Shown in pieces: positions 34,271-43,939 of a stretch of DNA of 64,000 nucleotides; the stretch's first letter is position 1; the number at the start of each line of letters is the position of its first letter. The stretch comes from Saturnia japonica. Taxonomy: Eukaryota; Arthropoda; Insecta; Lepidoptera; Saturniidae. The stretch lies in NCBI GenBank assembly GCA_033032175.1, contig CM065324.1:248001-312000 (forward strand). Direction: 5' to 3'. The position numbers were made by a program, and so were the translations under genes. The notes beneath the pieces were generated by a model. The model saw only the letters and a program-made list of their open reading frames with translations, did no database searches and was not told the DNA's origin.

Positions 34271-34723
34271 AATTGTGAAATTCGGGGAAAGAATGAACTT
34301 TCGTTTTTCATTTGGGTTTTTGTATGAATTGAAAACTCAACTCACGATTCGAAGTGAATTACACAATTATTTTGTTATATTCGTCATGGTCCTGTTAAAG
34401 TTTGCAGAAAAAAAATCGAAATAGGTGGGCCTCTAGCCGAGGTATTGACTATTTATTAGAAAGGGCGGAACAACGTCTACCGGACCAGTAAGTAGATAAT
34501 ATTTCAAAGTATTTTATGATTATGAAGCGTCGATGAGCGTCGCGTTGACGCGTCGCATCCCTTTTTATATTGTAACATAGGTTCTTACTATCTGTTGCTG
34601 GACTTTGTCAAGCCAGTAAAAACCTGTTCAACAAGATTCATTAATTTCCAATATAATTTTTTGTATACTTTAAAGGTTTCACCACAATCTCACTTGATGT
34701 TCTCACATAAAGAATTTTTGTAG
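34271..34723. other. Non-coding stretch, nothing recognised
   Basis: No supported gene or element. Confidence 0.4.
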
Positions 34724-34860
34724 GCCTCATGGCGCAGTTGTAGTAAGCCCTACTACTAAGCCGATAGGTCGGGAGTTCGATCCCCGCACATGACTATCTT
34801 TTGTGGGATGAGTGTAATTGTCAGTTGGTTGTCCGATAATAATATCAATATAGAATATAT
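34724..34860 (+). mobile_element. tRNA-derived SINE fragment
   Basis: A tRNA-like head: GGCGCAGTTGTAGTAAGCC resembles an A-box region and GGGAGTTCGATCCCCGC a B box, followed by a short body (cttttgtgggatgagtgtaa). No tRNA cloverleaf can be closed, so it is not a working tRNA gene. Confidence 0.5.
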
Positions 34861-34914
34861 TTAAATTCTATATAATAGATAGTAATTTAACACCCAGACA
34901 CACAACTGATAATT

Positions 34915-34990
34915 GAGTGTAAGATTGGAACCTTCGTCGGTCGGCGTGACACCCGAATATGCTACCACTAAGCCATCATCGCCTCATAAA
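34915..34990 (-). mobile_element. tRNA-like SINE fragment, opposite orientation
   Basis: On the minus strand GATGATGGCTTAGTGGTAGC looks like a tRNA 5' half with A box, and GAAGGTTCCAATCTT like a degenerate B box. It faces the fragment at 34724-34860. Confidence 0.4.
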
Positions 34991-35019
34991 AAAATATTCG
35001 TTTGAACTCTGAATTCCTT

Positions 35020-35569
35020 CATTAATAATTTATTTCTTAATGAAATTCGTCTCTCGATAAAGCTCTGCGTTGATCATAATAATAATTAAAAAGTTTTCGC
35101 GACCGAATGGTTAAGGTCAATGAAATATCGATACATTGACCGCACGTTGTGTCTTCGGCTACTCGTTATTTTGACTACTTTATATAATAATTCATTTACA
35201 GGTTGCGGTGGAGGTTTACAAATGTTCTTGAGGTTTCAGAGTGCCATGAGAAAAATATAGGATTACATATTTCTCGGTGTTTGAAATCACCAGAATGTCG
35301 CGCGCTGGGCGCCTGGCCTGGGCTAACGTAGTGATAAAGTCTTTGCCTTCCCACTTAAATACACCTTTGCGTGAAGAAACTGATTTGTTATTGAACTGAG
35401 ACAAGACTGCATGTCTATTTAAACTCTGTTATATACTGAGTCCTAAGTGTATGAGATCCACAGAGTGCGTGTGCATCTGATAATTTGCCTGCAGCTTCAT
35501 TCGCGTCATAGTTGAGTTATACCATATATCCCATTATATGTTTTTGACATCACGTCACATCGGTTACAT
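35020..35569. other. Non-coding stretch, possible unnamed repeat
   Basis: A minus-strand frame at 35216-35404 has mixed codon use and no recognised motif. The region is repeat-like in texture but I found no second copy in the window. Confidence 0.3.
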
Positions 35570-35570
35570 C

Positions 35571-35757
35571 TAAAGTTGGATTCCCACAGTCCGTGGTATA
35601 CCGGATTATCACGGACGGATGACAACTACGCACAACTTCGCACCGCATATTAAGGTTGCTTGTCTAAGGTTCCACAGACGCCACTCTTCCCATGGAGTGT
35701 TGGTGCGGGTTGGTCCGCGTCCGTCCGCAATATCACAGACCGTGAGGGGCCACCTTT
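35571..35757. mobile_element. Candidate MITE with imperfect terminal inverted repeats
   Basis: The left end ctaaagttggattcccacag-tccgtg mirrors the right end cacag-accgtgaggggccacctttac with several mismatches. The interior is GC-rich (gtccgcgtccgtccg). About 187 bp, no coding. No target duplication could be fixed. Confidence 0.4.
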
Positions 35758-35795
35758 ACGTTATAGATGAAAATTGATGAACGTTTGGTTCGGTG

Positions 35796-36054
35796 TAGAC
35801 GTGGGTAACTCAGCAAAATTCCTTGCGCCAACTCAACAACTCAAGCGCAGCTTACTACGCCGCGCCGGCGCATTTAGTTAACTTAAATTTGCGCACTGGC
35901 GTAATAAAATGGTACGAAAGGTAAGCGAGATATAGAAATGAATTTATCTGTTAACCGGCGAGGCGGCTCTGTGCCGTAGCCAACTCCCTGCACTGATGTG
36001 CGCTATGCGCTAACATATTTGCGACGCGGCGTAGCGCAGTGTTACCCATGTCTA
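35796..36054. mobile_element. hAT-type MITE with exact 8-bp target duplication
   Basis: 259 bp. Terminal inverted repeats TAGACGTGGGTAAC (left) and TAGACATGGGTAAC (right, reverse-complemented) differ at one base, and longer imperfect inverted homology includes the gcgcag and acgccgcg blocks. The flanks are the perfect 8-bp duplication gttcggtg (35788-35795 and 36055-36062). Eight-base duplications with TAGnnnTGGG-type ends are typical of the hAT superfamily. It has no transposase and depends on one encoded elsewhere. Confidence 0.8.
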
Positions 36055-36062
36055 GTTCGGTG

Positions 36063-37529
36063 GCATTCAGAAAAAATACAAATTTTTATAGATCTATCTT
36101 TTACCACCTTAAGGGTTGAATTTCAAAAATTCTTAACGTTTGCTCACCTACATTGTAAAAGAAACCCGCATGTAAATTTTCACGGTTTTAACCCATGTTA
36201 TAGTTTGGACTATATGTTGACATGTCAGTTCTTCAGTTAGTTATGCTTTTTTATACATATATCGTAAGAAAAACATGCTGTAAAAAACGAGCCAAGTCCC
36301 AAATGAGATGATTTGTCTATAAAAAGTAGTGAAATCTCATAAACAGCCAAGTGTAGGAGGTGGTTAAAAAATAATCTAGTAATTTTGGTTCAAATCTGGC
36401 CTATCTTTTATACGATAAATTCCATTGGATCCTTTTTTGTTACAACATGCTGATAACAATATTTGTGCCGTTTTGAAATTGCTTTAATGAGAATGTAACG
36501 CGTGTATTTATAAAAAATCATTCGCTTGCAAGTTTATATAACAAAAGCTATGATAATTATATAATATTGTCGATATTTTATATTGATAATACCATTACAA
36601 CTAAGGTCTTAATTTAGGCTATCCCTGTATTATGGAATCCTAAAATACAATTTTAATTTAAATATAAAATATTTGATGGCGCATGTTGTTTTATAAATAA
36701 TACAAAATTGAACATAAATGTAAGTGTAGTTGTACGTGTGTGTCAGAGATGTATTAAATCTTAGGCTAGTCACTAAATGTCATAGTATCTACCATAGATT
36801 TAGTATCTACTCGCATGCATATTTGAGACTCTCGGCACTCAGCTGTCACAGCTCTCGCGTGCTAGTCTGGTCATCAAGTTTAGAAATCTGAAAAATAGAC
36901 ATAAAGCTCCTAAAAATATGAACGATAGCTCAATTGAATCATAATGACCACTAGAAAAATGTATTCGAAGGATTTTACCGCACGTAAAAAGTTGCGATTG
37001 TGATTAATGGGAGTGTCGCGGATATATTCGCCGCATCCGCATCCGCAAATGCGGAACATTCGCATTCGCATCCGCATGAATGGATGCGGAGCTTTTAAGG
37101 ATGTGAATTTATAAGTGCAAGGCGTAAGCGGGTAAGTAACGACATGTAAAGAAAGTGGTTGGGGCCAGTGTGCCGCGTGCCTCGCACGTGATTTTTAAGT
37201 GACCAATAAGAACGCACACTTTGATGACAAGATCCTATAGGTTTTTTATTAGTTTTGTTTTAGTAATCGACGTGATTTCCATTGTAAATCAATTACAGTG
37301 TTTATCCAAGTTGTTTGTGAGTAAAAATGTCACCACTAACAAATAACTTTATCTGGTCTTATCATGCCATTTGAATAAAAACCCCACTTAATTGGTGGAA
37401 AGTTAATCATGTTGAACTTAAAACTCTCTCCAGTTTTAGAACTATTTTTGAAAACCCCTACCAATCTAGCACTTTTGAGTTGTCATTATGCACCCACTCG
37501 TAATATCGAGTTGGCAACCACGCATGGAA
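36063..37529. other. Non-coding stretch with a gcatccgc-rich patch
   Basis: Mostly AT-rich. At 37028-37095 several copies of gcatccgc and gcattcgc face the inverted words aatgcggaac and ggatgcgg, giving a patch that can fold. No gene. Confidence 0.35.
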
Positions 37530-37710
37530 GTTCACGATTCGCAGTATTAATTTATTTTATTTAATATGTTAGTAATAGATATTATAGATAAACTTTAGCT
37601 TTCTGCACTCCTTCTTCATATAAACTTTAACCATGCCAAATCTCACAGTCTTCCGTGCACGCAATACGCTTAAAAAGGGGTAGAAAGTTTTTGCTTCACG
37701 TATTAATTAG
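37530..37710 (+). repeat. Dispersed repeat family R350, copy 3 (3' part)
   Basis: Same orientation as copy 1 and covers its right half: gattcgcagtattaatttat, ttagctttctgcactccttc, ccatgccaaatctcacagtc and cacgcaatacgct. Confidence 0.6.
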
Positions 37711-37774
37711 AAACATAATGTAGCATTTACTATGTAAACAAACAATACAAACATAGCATGATGGTAGGGCATTT

Positions 37775-37925
37775 AAATGTTTTGGTGTCTGGCTGTCTGC
37801 CTAGCAGCCTAGCACCGTCCTCAATGCCGCGGCCGGAGTACTACGGCAGCTGCAAGAACCAGTTCTTACACTAAGCTTAGTGGTTATCATTACGGGCCAC
37901 ATCGCCATTTGACACCAGGTGGAAT
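37775..37925. mobile_element. SINE-like fragment
   Basis: GC-rich block ending attacgggccacatcgccat, similar to the tail of the SINE-like element at 12656-12950. The tRNA-like head is not convincing here. Confidence 0.35.
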
Positions 37926-38039
37926 TATGGTCAAAATAATTTAAAATAAGTCTGTATTTATGTCTACACATGTAATTTTTTCCAAATTTCCCGATAAACT
38001 ACCTTTATAAAGGACACTGATCACGACTATGCTATTAAA

Positions 38040-38318
38040 AAGTTTTTGTCTGTTCGCTTGTATGTCCGGAATTATACACGAGAAGCTTATGCAATTGATT
38101 TATTGGCAATAAGGGACTTTAGAAACAGTGAAAAAAGTCATTTTTATCAATTTTTAACTGATTTTGATAAAAAATTGTTTTCGGAAGTATACGTCATTCC
38201 AAAACTGATTGGCTGTAAGAATAATCAACAATACGATTTAGAAATAAAATTGTTAGACTATATACATGTTCAATGATTACCGAGTAATAAACGTGTACGG
38301 AACCGCGGGCACAGCTAG
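38040..38318 (+). mobile_element. Helitron-like 3' end
   Basis: Ends acggaaccgcgggcacag CTAG at 38315-38318, the same terminal pattern as the element at 19675-20171. The interior differs, so it is either another family or a fragment. A 76-codon frame inside (38046-38276) shows no motif. Confidence 0.4.
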
Positions 38319-39350
38319 TTATAAATAAAATTAATCAGCTTCAGCCGAAGTATATTCGCTTCTCGAAGTTGTGTAATTTTTTTATTTATTTTTTTTAATT
38401 CCACTTACGTTCGTTATTTCTCAATCATTTGTCAGATCCATATTTGGTTTAAATCAGACCCTTATTGTGTAGTTTTTCATTTTTATTTGTTCATCTACCG
38501 GCAGTGCCTCTACCGTGTACGCGAAAGAACTAAAATAGAAAGTTCAGAAAATGTAACGTGATATAGTATTTGAAAAGTTTATGAAACCAAAATATAATTA
38601 TAGAAGATCCCGTGAGACCGGCAAAGCCGATAATCATTGTCGACGTATTTACAAACTATAGATACTTCGTGTGAGCGAAATATCCTCGATCATAATGTTA
38701 CGACATTTGGAAATTGATATAGCGCCTAAAAGATACTAATAAGAGAAACCTTTGTTGATTTGGATACCGTAAAAGGCGTATCAAGGCGAAATTAAATCCG
38801 CATAGTCGAGGTAACCAACATTTATATAAAAATTAAAAACAGAATATGATTTTTTGTGATTTATGCTTAAACAAAATAAAAAATTTGATATTTACATGAC
38901 GTGATAGATGTTACTCTAGGGCATAAAGTTCCCACTTACACTTATAATCTTATAAGTTAGCGCCGCACAATTTGGCATTTTATTTAAACCGTTCCTCCAA
39001 TCGTACGCGTACTGCCGATAAATTACGACTGTTTTGAATTTGTACTCAACATGATTGTCATTTGTATATTTCTCTGTGGTTTGAACTGAACGCATTAATC
39101 TCTGTAACAACCAGTCAGAGCAGATCGTATATTATATAAAGTGTAGGACAGAAAGTACGCTAAGCGAGGACGACTGAAACTATCAGTATTTCTTAGGATA
39201 AAGTACTGTAAGTTTTATGTAAGTAATTCAAGTTTTTTTTAAATTAAACACGTGAATTTCGAGGTCCAGCTGTTTTTAAAATAAAGGCAATACAACTTAT
39301 TCAACAGAACGGTATAAACATAAGTTTTAATACAGTTCTGTTATAATCTA
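38319..39350. other. Non-coding stretch, nothing recognised
   Basis: No supported gene or element. Confidence 0.4.
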
Positions 39351-39354
39351 AACT

Positions 39355-39590
39355 CATATTATAAAGCTGAAGAGTTTGTTTGGTTGAACGTGCTAATCTC
39401 AGGAACTACTGGTTCGAATGGAAAAAATAGTTTAGTGTTGGATAGCCAATTTATGGAGGAAGGCTATAAGTTATATAACATCACGCTACGACAAATAGGA
39501 GCAGTGCATCAATGAAAAATGTTGCAAAACGGGGGAAATTTATTCCTTTTGAGAACTTCCACTGCGTGCTGTTATTGTTAAGATGAGTTT
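39355..39590 (+). repeat. Dispersed lepidopteran repeat
   Basis: The text ctcatattataaagctgaag, gctaatctcaggaactactg and atataacatcacgctacg is familiar as a common lepidopteran interspersed repeat. No second copy lies in this window, so the call rests on recognition, not on comparison. Confidence 0.4.
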
Positions 39591-40785
39591 TTAAAAAAGA
39601 AATAACTTTCACTTGCGGAGAACTTTTATTTGATTTCAAAATTAACTATGTTTCCGCGGTGGAAGAGATGAACCATGCAACCGTCTTGTTTGAGAGTAGG
39701 AGTCCGACTGACTGTTCTATCGTTGATTTATTAAGCCTAGAGAGATTCTGCTGACATCGAGTTGTTGGGGCAGCATTAAGGCTTACATGACAGAGGTATA
39801 ACAGTGCGCTGCGTGAATGGTTAAAGTTACGCAACAAACGTGTGTGATGGAATTTTTTTTTTAAGGTTTATTCAGTATAACATTTTTTATGGTAATAAAA
39901 TTTGTTCCAAAATGATGCATTATTTACGAAGGTGTTTTATAAACATGGTATTAAGTAAGCCGTATTTATACGTTATTCATCAAAAGTATTTAATTTTGAC
40001 CAAAATTGCCCTTTACATTATTTGATTTCAATGAATAATACCTAAGGAGATATCACAGTTTTAAAATAACTCCGCAGCAAAATAATGATCAAATACCGCG
40101 CGCATTTTTATTATGCGGAATGATGTGGGAGGCGGGCGGCCGCGGCATTATATTACAGTGCCTACGACCCATTCTCTCTCTTTTGTGTGACGCAGACGAA
40201 ATTGCGCGAGTCAGCTAGTATTGTTATAAATTGTAAGTGTATTACCATTTAAGTTTCAAGAGCAGTGGGTTAAGGTCGCCGCGCCGTATGTTAACCCAAC
40301 AATGTCATCATAGGAGTTTCCGAAATGATTCACACTATACAACATAAATGTTAACATAACTGTACATATTGATTGTTTTAGTTAGTAATAATTACACATT
40401 TATTGTGTTATTAGCTTTTTTTGACATTAACATAAATACATTATTATTTTATAGTTACCATAGTCCCCGCGCACGCGTCACCGCCAACGCAAATCAGTTG
40501 ACGCATAATTAAAATGAGCTCCTTATACTATCCTTATAGCTAATTATAATTATTGCTATTTCCTCCATTTTTTAATTCATTATTTATTTATTTATATATT
40601 TGCTATCTTTACATACTCATTCGTCGTTACATTCTATTTGATATTATCTATTTACATATTTATTCCTTATATTTCTACCATATTACAATAAATTCTTAGC
40701 TAATGCCTATGTTAAAGTTAAACTAAAATAAAATATGCTCGGAGTGGACCTTCTGTATATATTTATTCAGAGCTACAATGCATTC
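39591..40785. other. Non-coding stretch, nothing recognised
   Basis: AT-rich with a small CpG-rich patch at 40090-40210. No gene. Confidence 0.4.
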
Positions 40786-40789
40786 TAAT

Positions 40790-40985
40790 TATAATAATAG
40801 TAGTCAGATCGCGACTTCTTTGCAATCGCAGCACCAGCCCAAGACGAGGTCCGGCCACTTTGGCACCCTTGCTCGCTTGTTGCCCACGCTTTCGCGGCTG
40901 AGTGCCATAAGCGCTCGCCCCCTGCCCGGTAAAGCTGTAAAAGCCATCAGAGGCTCTGTTTTTCGATAGGGCCCCTCAGACCAAC
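40790..40985 (+). repeat. Relative of the fold-back repeat arm
   Basis: Shares gtaaagctgtaaaagcc, the gaggctctgtttttcgatag-like block and ggggccct with the arms at 22907-23150. Only one arm is present. Both strands stay open for about 64 codons because of its GC-rich composition; neither frame is a gene. Confidence 0.5.
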
Positions 40986-41226
40986 AGACAGATGACAACC
41001 AATGTCAGAGAAAAAAGTAAAATAATATTATAGTTGTACTCTGAAGCCAGTAAAAAAAGGTCATGATATTTGAAATACTATTGTTGTAAACATATGGGGC
41101 TGTAGCGGAGCTGATTTGATGGACGTATAAAATGAAAACTTTATTGCGTGATATGTTTTAATTTCAACTAGTACAATAATTTTTACGGTGACAAACTATT
41201 AACGGCCGTGCGCGTTCAAAAAGGCT

Positions 41227-41575
41227 TCAGTTGAGTGACGTTCTTGCGGGAGCAACATCATGTCGAATTTCGTTCCGAAACAGGGACAAACTCTTTATTT
41301 GATACCACGATGGTGGCAAACCAGCATGAGACACGCCTGATGGTGAGCAGTTACCACAACCTATGAACCCGTGCAACACCAGAAGCACCACTAGCGCGTT
41401 GCCTACCATTTAAAACCCCATCAACTTTCCTTTCAAATAACCCCTTATTGTAGTCCCCTGGGAAAACCTCAAATTCCTCTGAATGGCCTACAATCTGCGT
41501 CCATTTAGGTTCGAATGTGTGAGGAGGAACTCCTTGAAGATAGAGGTAAGTAGCCGTTGGCATCATGGCAAACAA
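41227..41575 (-). pseudogene. 3' tail of a CR1-type LINE
   Basis: The open frame 41575-41351 ends LNGRQRASGASGVARVHRLW, the usual C-terminus of lepidopteran CR1-type RT proteins (fingerprint 'RQRASGASGVA'). It is followed by the 3' untranslated part (ggtgagcagttaccacaacc on the plus strand). The upstream RT is absent. A more decayed relative is at 14790-15110 on the other strand. Confidence 0.65.
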
Positions 41576-41911
41576 TTTCTCGGAACAAAATCCATTAAAC
41601 GGACTTAACTAACGCTTGTGATTTGGAATCATCGATAATTCTCACAGCTCGTCTTTTAAGTACCAAAATAAAATTGTTTAATGGCACTCTTATAATTTTT
41701 TACAATTACATACTTTTGTATAATCGAGTTATGATTATCATTTATAACATTTCCCAGGCATTCTATAGAATGCCTAAAGTGAGAAATTATCAAAATATGG
41801 TACCGTGGCGCGCGCTCGCTACATGTTCGCACGTCACATTATATTGTCGGTATTTTGTAACATACATGATAGAGAATGTCCAAGAAATATTATAGGTATA
41901 TTATAAATGAC
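41576..41911. other. Non-coding stretch, nothing recognised
   Basis: No supported gene or element. Confidence 0.4.
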
Positions 41912-42064
41912 ATGAATTCTAGTGGTTGGCGATTATGAAATATACTAATGTAATCATTTGATTATGAATATATCTCAATATATCTCGATTATAGCCATAT
42001 ATACATAGTAATTACTAATATTAGTAGTTACTAATTAGATATAATTAGTAATTATTACGACCGT

Positions 42065-42283
42065 AGTTATGATAGGCGGTACGAGTTTAAATTAAAAAAA
42101 GATTTATTTTAAAAGAATTATAATAGGTGTTTACACTTATGGTTCTTAAACAAGACTAACTTAAAATTAATTAAAGTAATAATCAAGTTGGAGTCACGCC
42201 GTCGTTTCCCACGATCGCAATCTGCATGGTCAGCGATCCCACGGTCTGTATCCGCCGGTCCCAAGGCTTATGACGTGGTAACT
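42065..42283 (-). repeat. 3' LTR
   Basis: 219 bp, same sequence as 49196-49414 in my base-by-base reading. On the element strand it carries AATAAA (complement at 42103-42108) as polyadenylation signal. The env frame stops 16 bases inside it, an overlap common in errantiviruses. Confidence 0.92.
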
Positions 42284-43939
42284 CCTCCCTCCTTAAAAGG
42301 GAAGCGTATCCTGGAGCAGCTTCCGGTAGTGTCCTCACTACCTTTAATTTTCATCTGCATTTTCTTCGCCTGTTTCCACGTATATACTTTCCATGCACCA
42401 ACGCTGACCAGTATGATGTACAGTAACAGTGTTGTCCAACTAGGGACCGCCATCATAATATGCCAACTAGGGGTTTCTCTGAGATACAAGTTGTCAGCTT
42501 TGTTGAGTAATTCATGGATACTGTCTAATTGAATATCTTCGATGTTCAGTCTATACTTCACAGCTTCCTCGGGTATAACTGGTTCTTTGAGCAGCGGAAT
42601 AATTTCATTGGTGATAATAGTACGTGTGTGAGCTTGGAGTGTCCTATTCATAACGGTGACCTCGCATCCCTCAGGTAGTGTGAGTAGAAATGTGCCGGAG
42701 ATTTTTCTATATTCGTTTTTAGATTTGCAGTTACTTCGCAGGATTTCTTCATCCTGAAGTATAAGCAGCCAGCTGTTTTCGTTGATCTTTTGTATTTTTC
42801 CTATGTTAATATTCATTTTGACCTGGGTACAATTCGCTTTCCTATGATGTATAAGCGATGTGACGCAGTCTTCCGCATCTTGAAATCTTCTCATCTCCAG
42901 CGTTTTACAGATATGTAAATTTGTCGGATATCAGCGAGCATTCCTCGTCTAGGTAGGTATACTCATCGTTTCCAAGTATCAGGTATTTGGATTTCGGAAC
43001 AATGGTTAAATTATTTTGGTCGGGAATGGAATAGAGGTGTATAAGATCATATATGTTTTTATCAATAGCGGGTATTTCTAATATAAATGTTAAAGTGTGT
43101 TCTGTACTGTAAGCTCTAACCTTAATTGACTTTTGGATCGAATGTATGTTACCTATGTCTATTTTGGCTACTGGTGCAAAAGAGTATAATTTCTGTAAAT
43201 TTCTAATTTCTTCTAGGAGACTTTGCGGGTTGATAATAGAAGGATGCATTACTCCTAATTGAGAGAATGTCATTGCGTCTTCCAAAATCATTAATCGATC
43301 TAAAACTAACTGTAAACTAAAATTTATCTGTACGTATAACTCTAAGAAATGTAACTTATTGATTATCGAATTTGTACTACGAGTAATGTTTTGCAAAAAT
43401 TGTTCTAAATTCTTTTGATTCTTGTTAATTTTATCTAAATGACGACTAAACTCGTTAATTGAACTACGTGCTAACACGAGGCTTTGTCTTTGTGCGCTTT
43501 GTGTGTTATCTACTTTATTTCTAATATCAGAGATTTGTTTCTCAAACTCTATTGCGTCCTCGTAGTCTAAATTCCCGGTAATTGCCTTAACTATAGATCC
43601 TAAGCCATTAATTATACCACGCCTAATTCTAGTTTTCGGTATGATAGTCATTATTTTCCTACTAATTTTTGATAGTGACAATTCAATTTGCTCTTTGTAA
43701 GTTTTATGTAGTTCTACGGAAGCGGTGCTACTTTCGACGACCTTAGTATTTGCGTATAAATCCATAAGTCTTACCGAAGTTGTATATAAATCAGTGATGT
43801 TGTAAATGCAAGCAAGGTTAAAGTAATCTATCATTTTGAGAATTTCTCCTTGTTTGAGCAAAAGGATGCCGTTATTTTTATCAATGGGTTGAATTATTAT
43901 GTCTGCGGTTGCGTTGAGCACGAGGGCTCCTGCGATGAT
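42268..43939 (-). pseudogene. env: Errantivirus Env (baculovirus F-like), frameshifted
   Basis: Envelope protein related to baculovirus F proteins, which mediates membrane fusion in infectious family members. The first open part (to 42905) has an upstream hydrophobic stretch that looks like a signal peptide, a dibasic RIRR site (residues 98-101 counted from the codon at 43921) followed by a Gly/Ile-rich fusion-peptide-like segment, and heptad-like sequence after it. A stop at 42905 ends it. The remainder (42894-42268) is in another frame and holds a transmembrane segment near residues 147-170 and a short basic tail. A small indel near 42895-42910 is enough to explain the break. The frame has no ATG between its upstream stop (about 43970) and 43921, so expression by splicing is expected. 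Confidence 0.8.
42284..42297 (-). other. Polypurine tract
   Basis: Element-strand AAGGAGGGAGG lies directly upstream of the 3' LTR start AGTTAC and would prime plus-strand DNA synthesis. Confidence 0.8.

Noticed and set aside
37028..37095. gcatccgc-rich patch as a transposon terminus
   Set aside because: Repeated words face both ways but no element boundary or second copy is visible in the window.
40804..40998. Short frames on both strands at the fold-back relative
   Set aside because: The sequence is a repeat arm; the frames are not conserved in the other copies.
42188..42532. Plus-strand frame of 114 codons starting in the LTR
   Set aside because: Antisense to env and LTR; no independent support.
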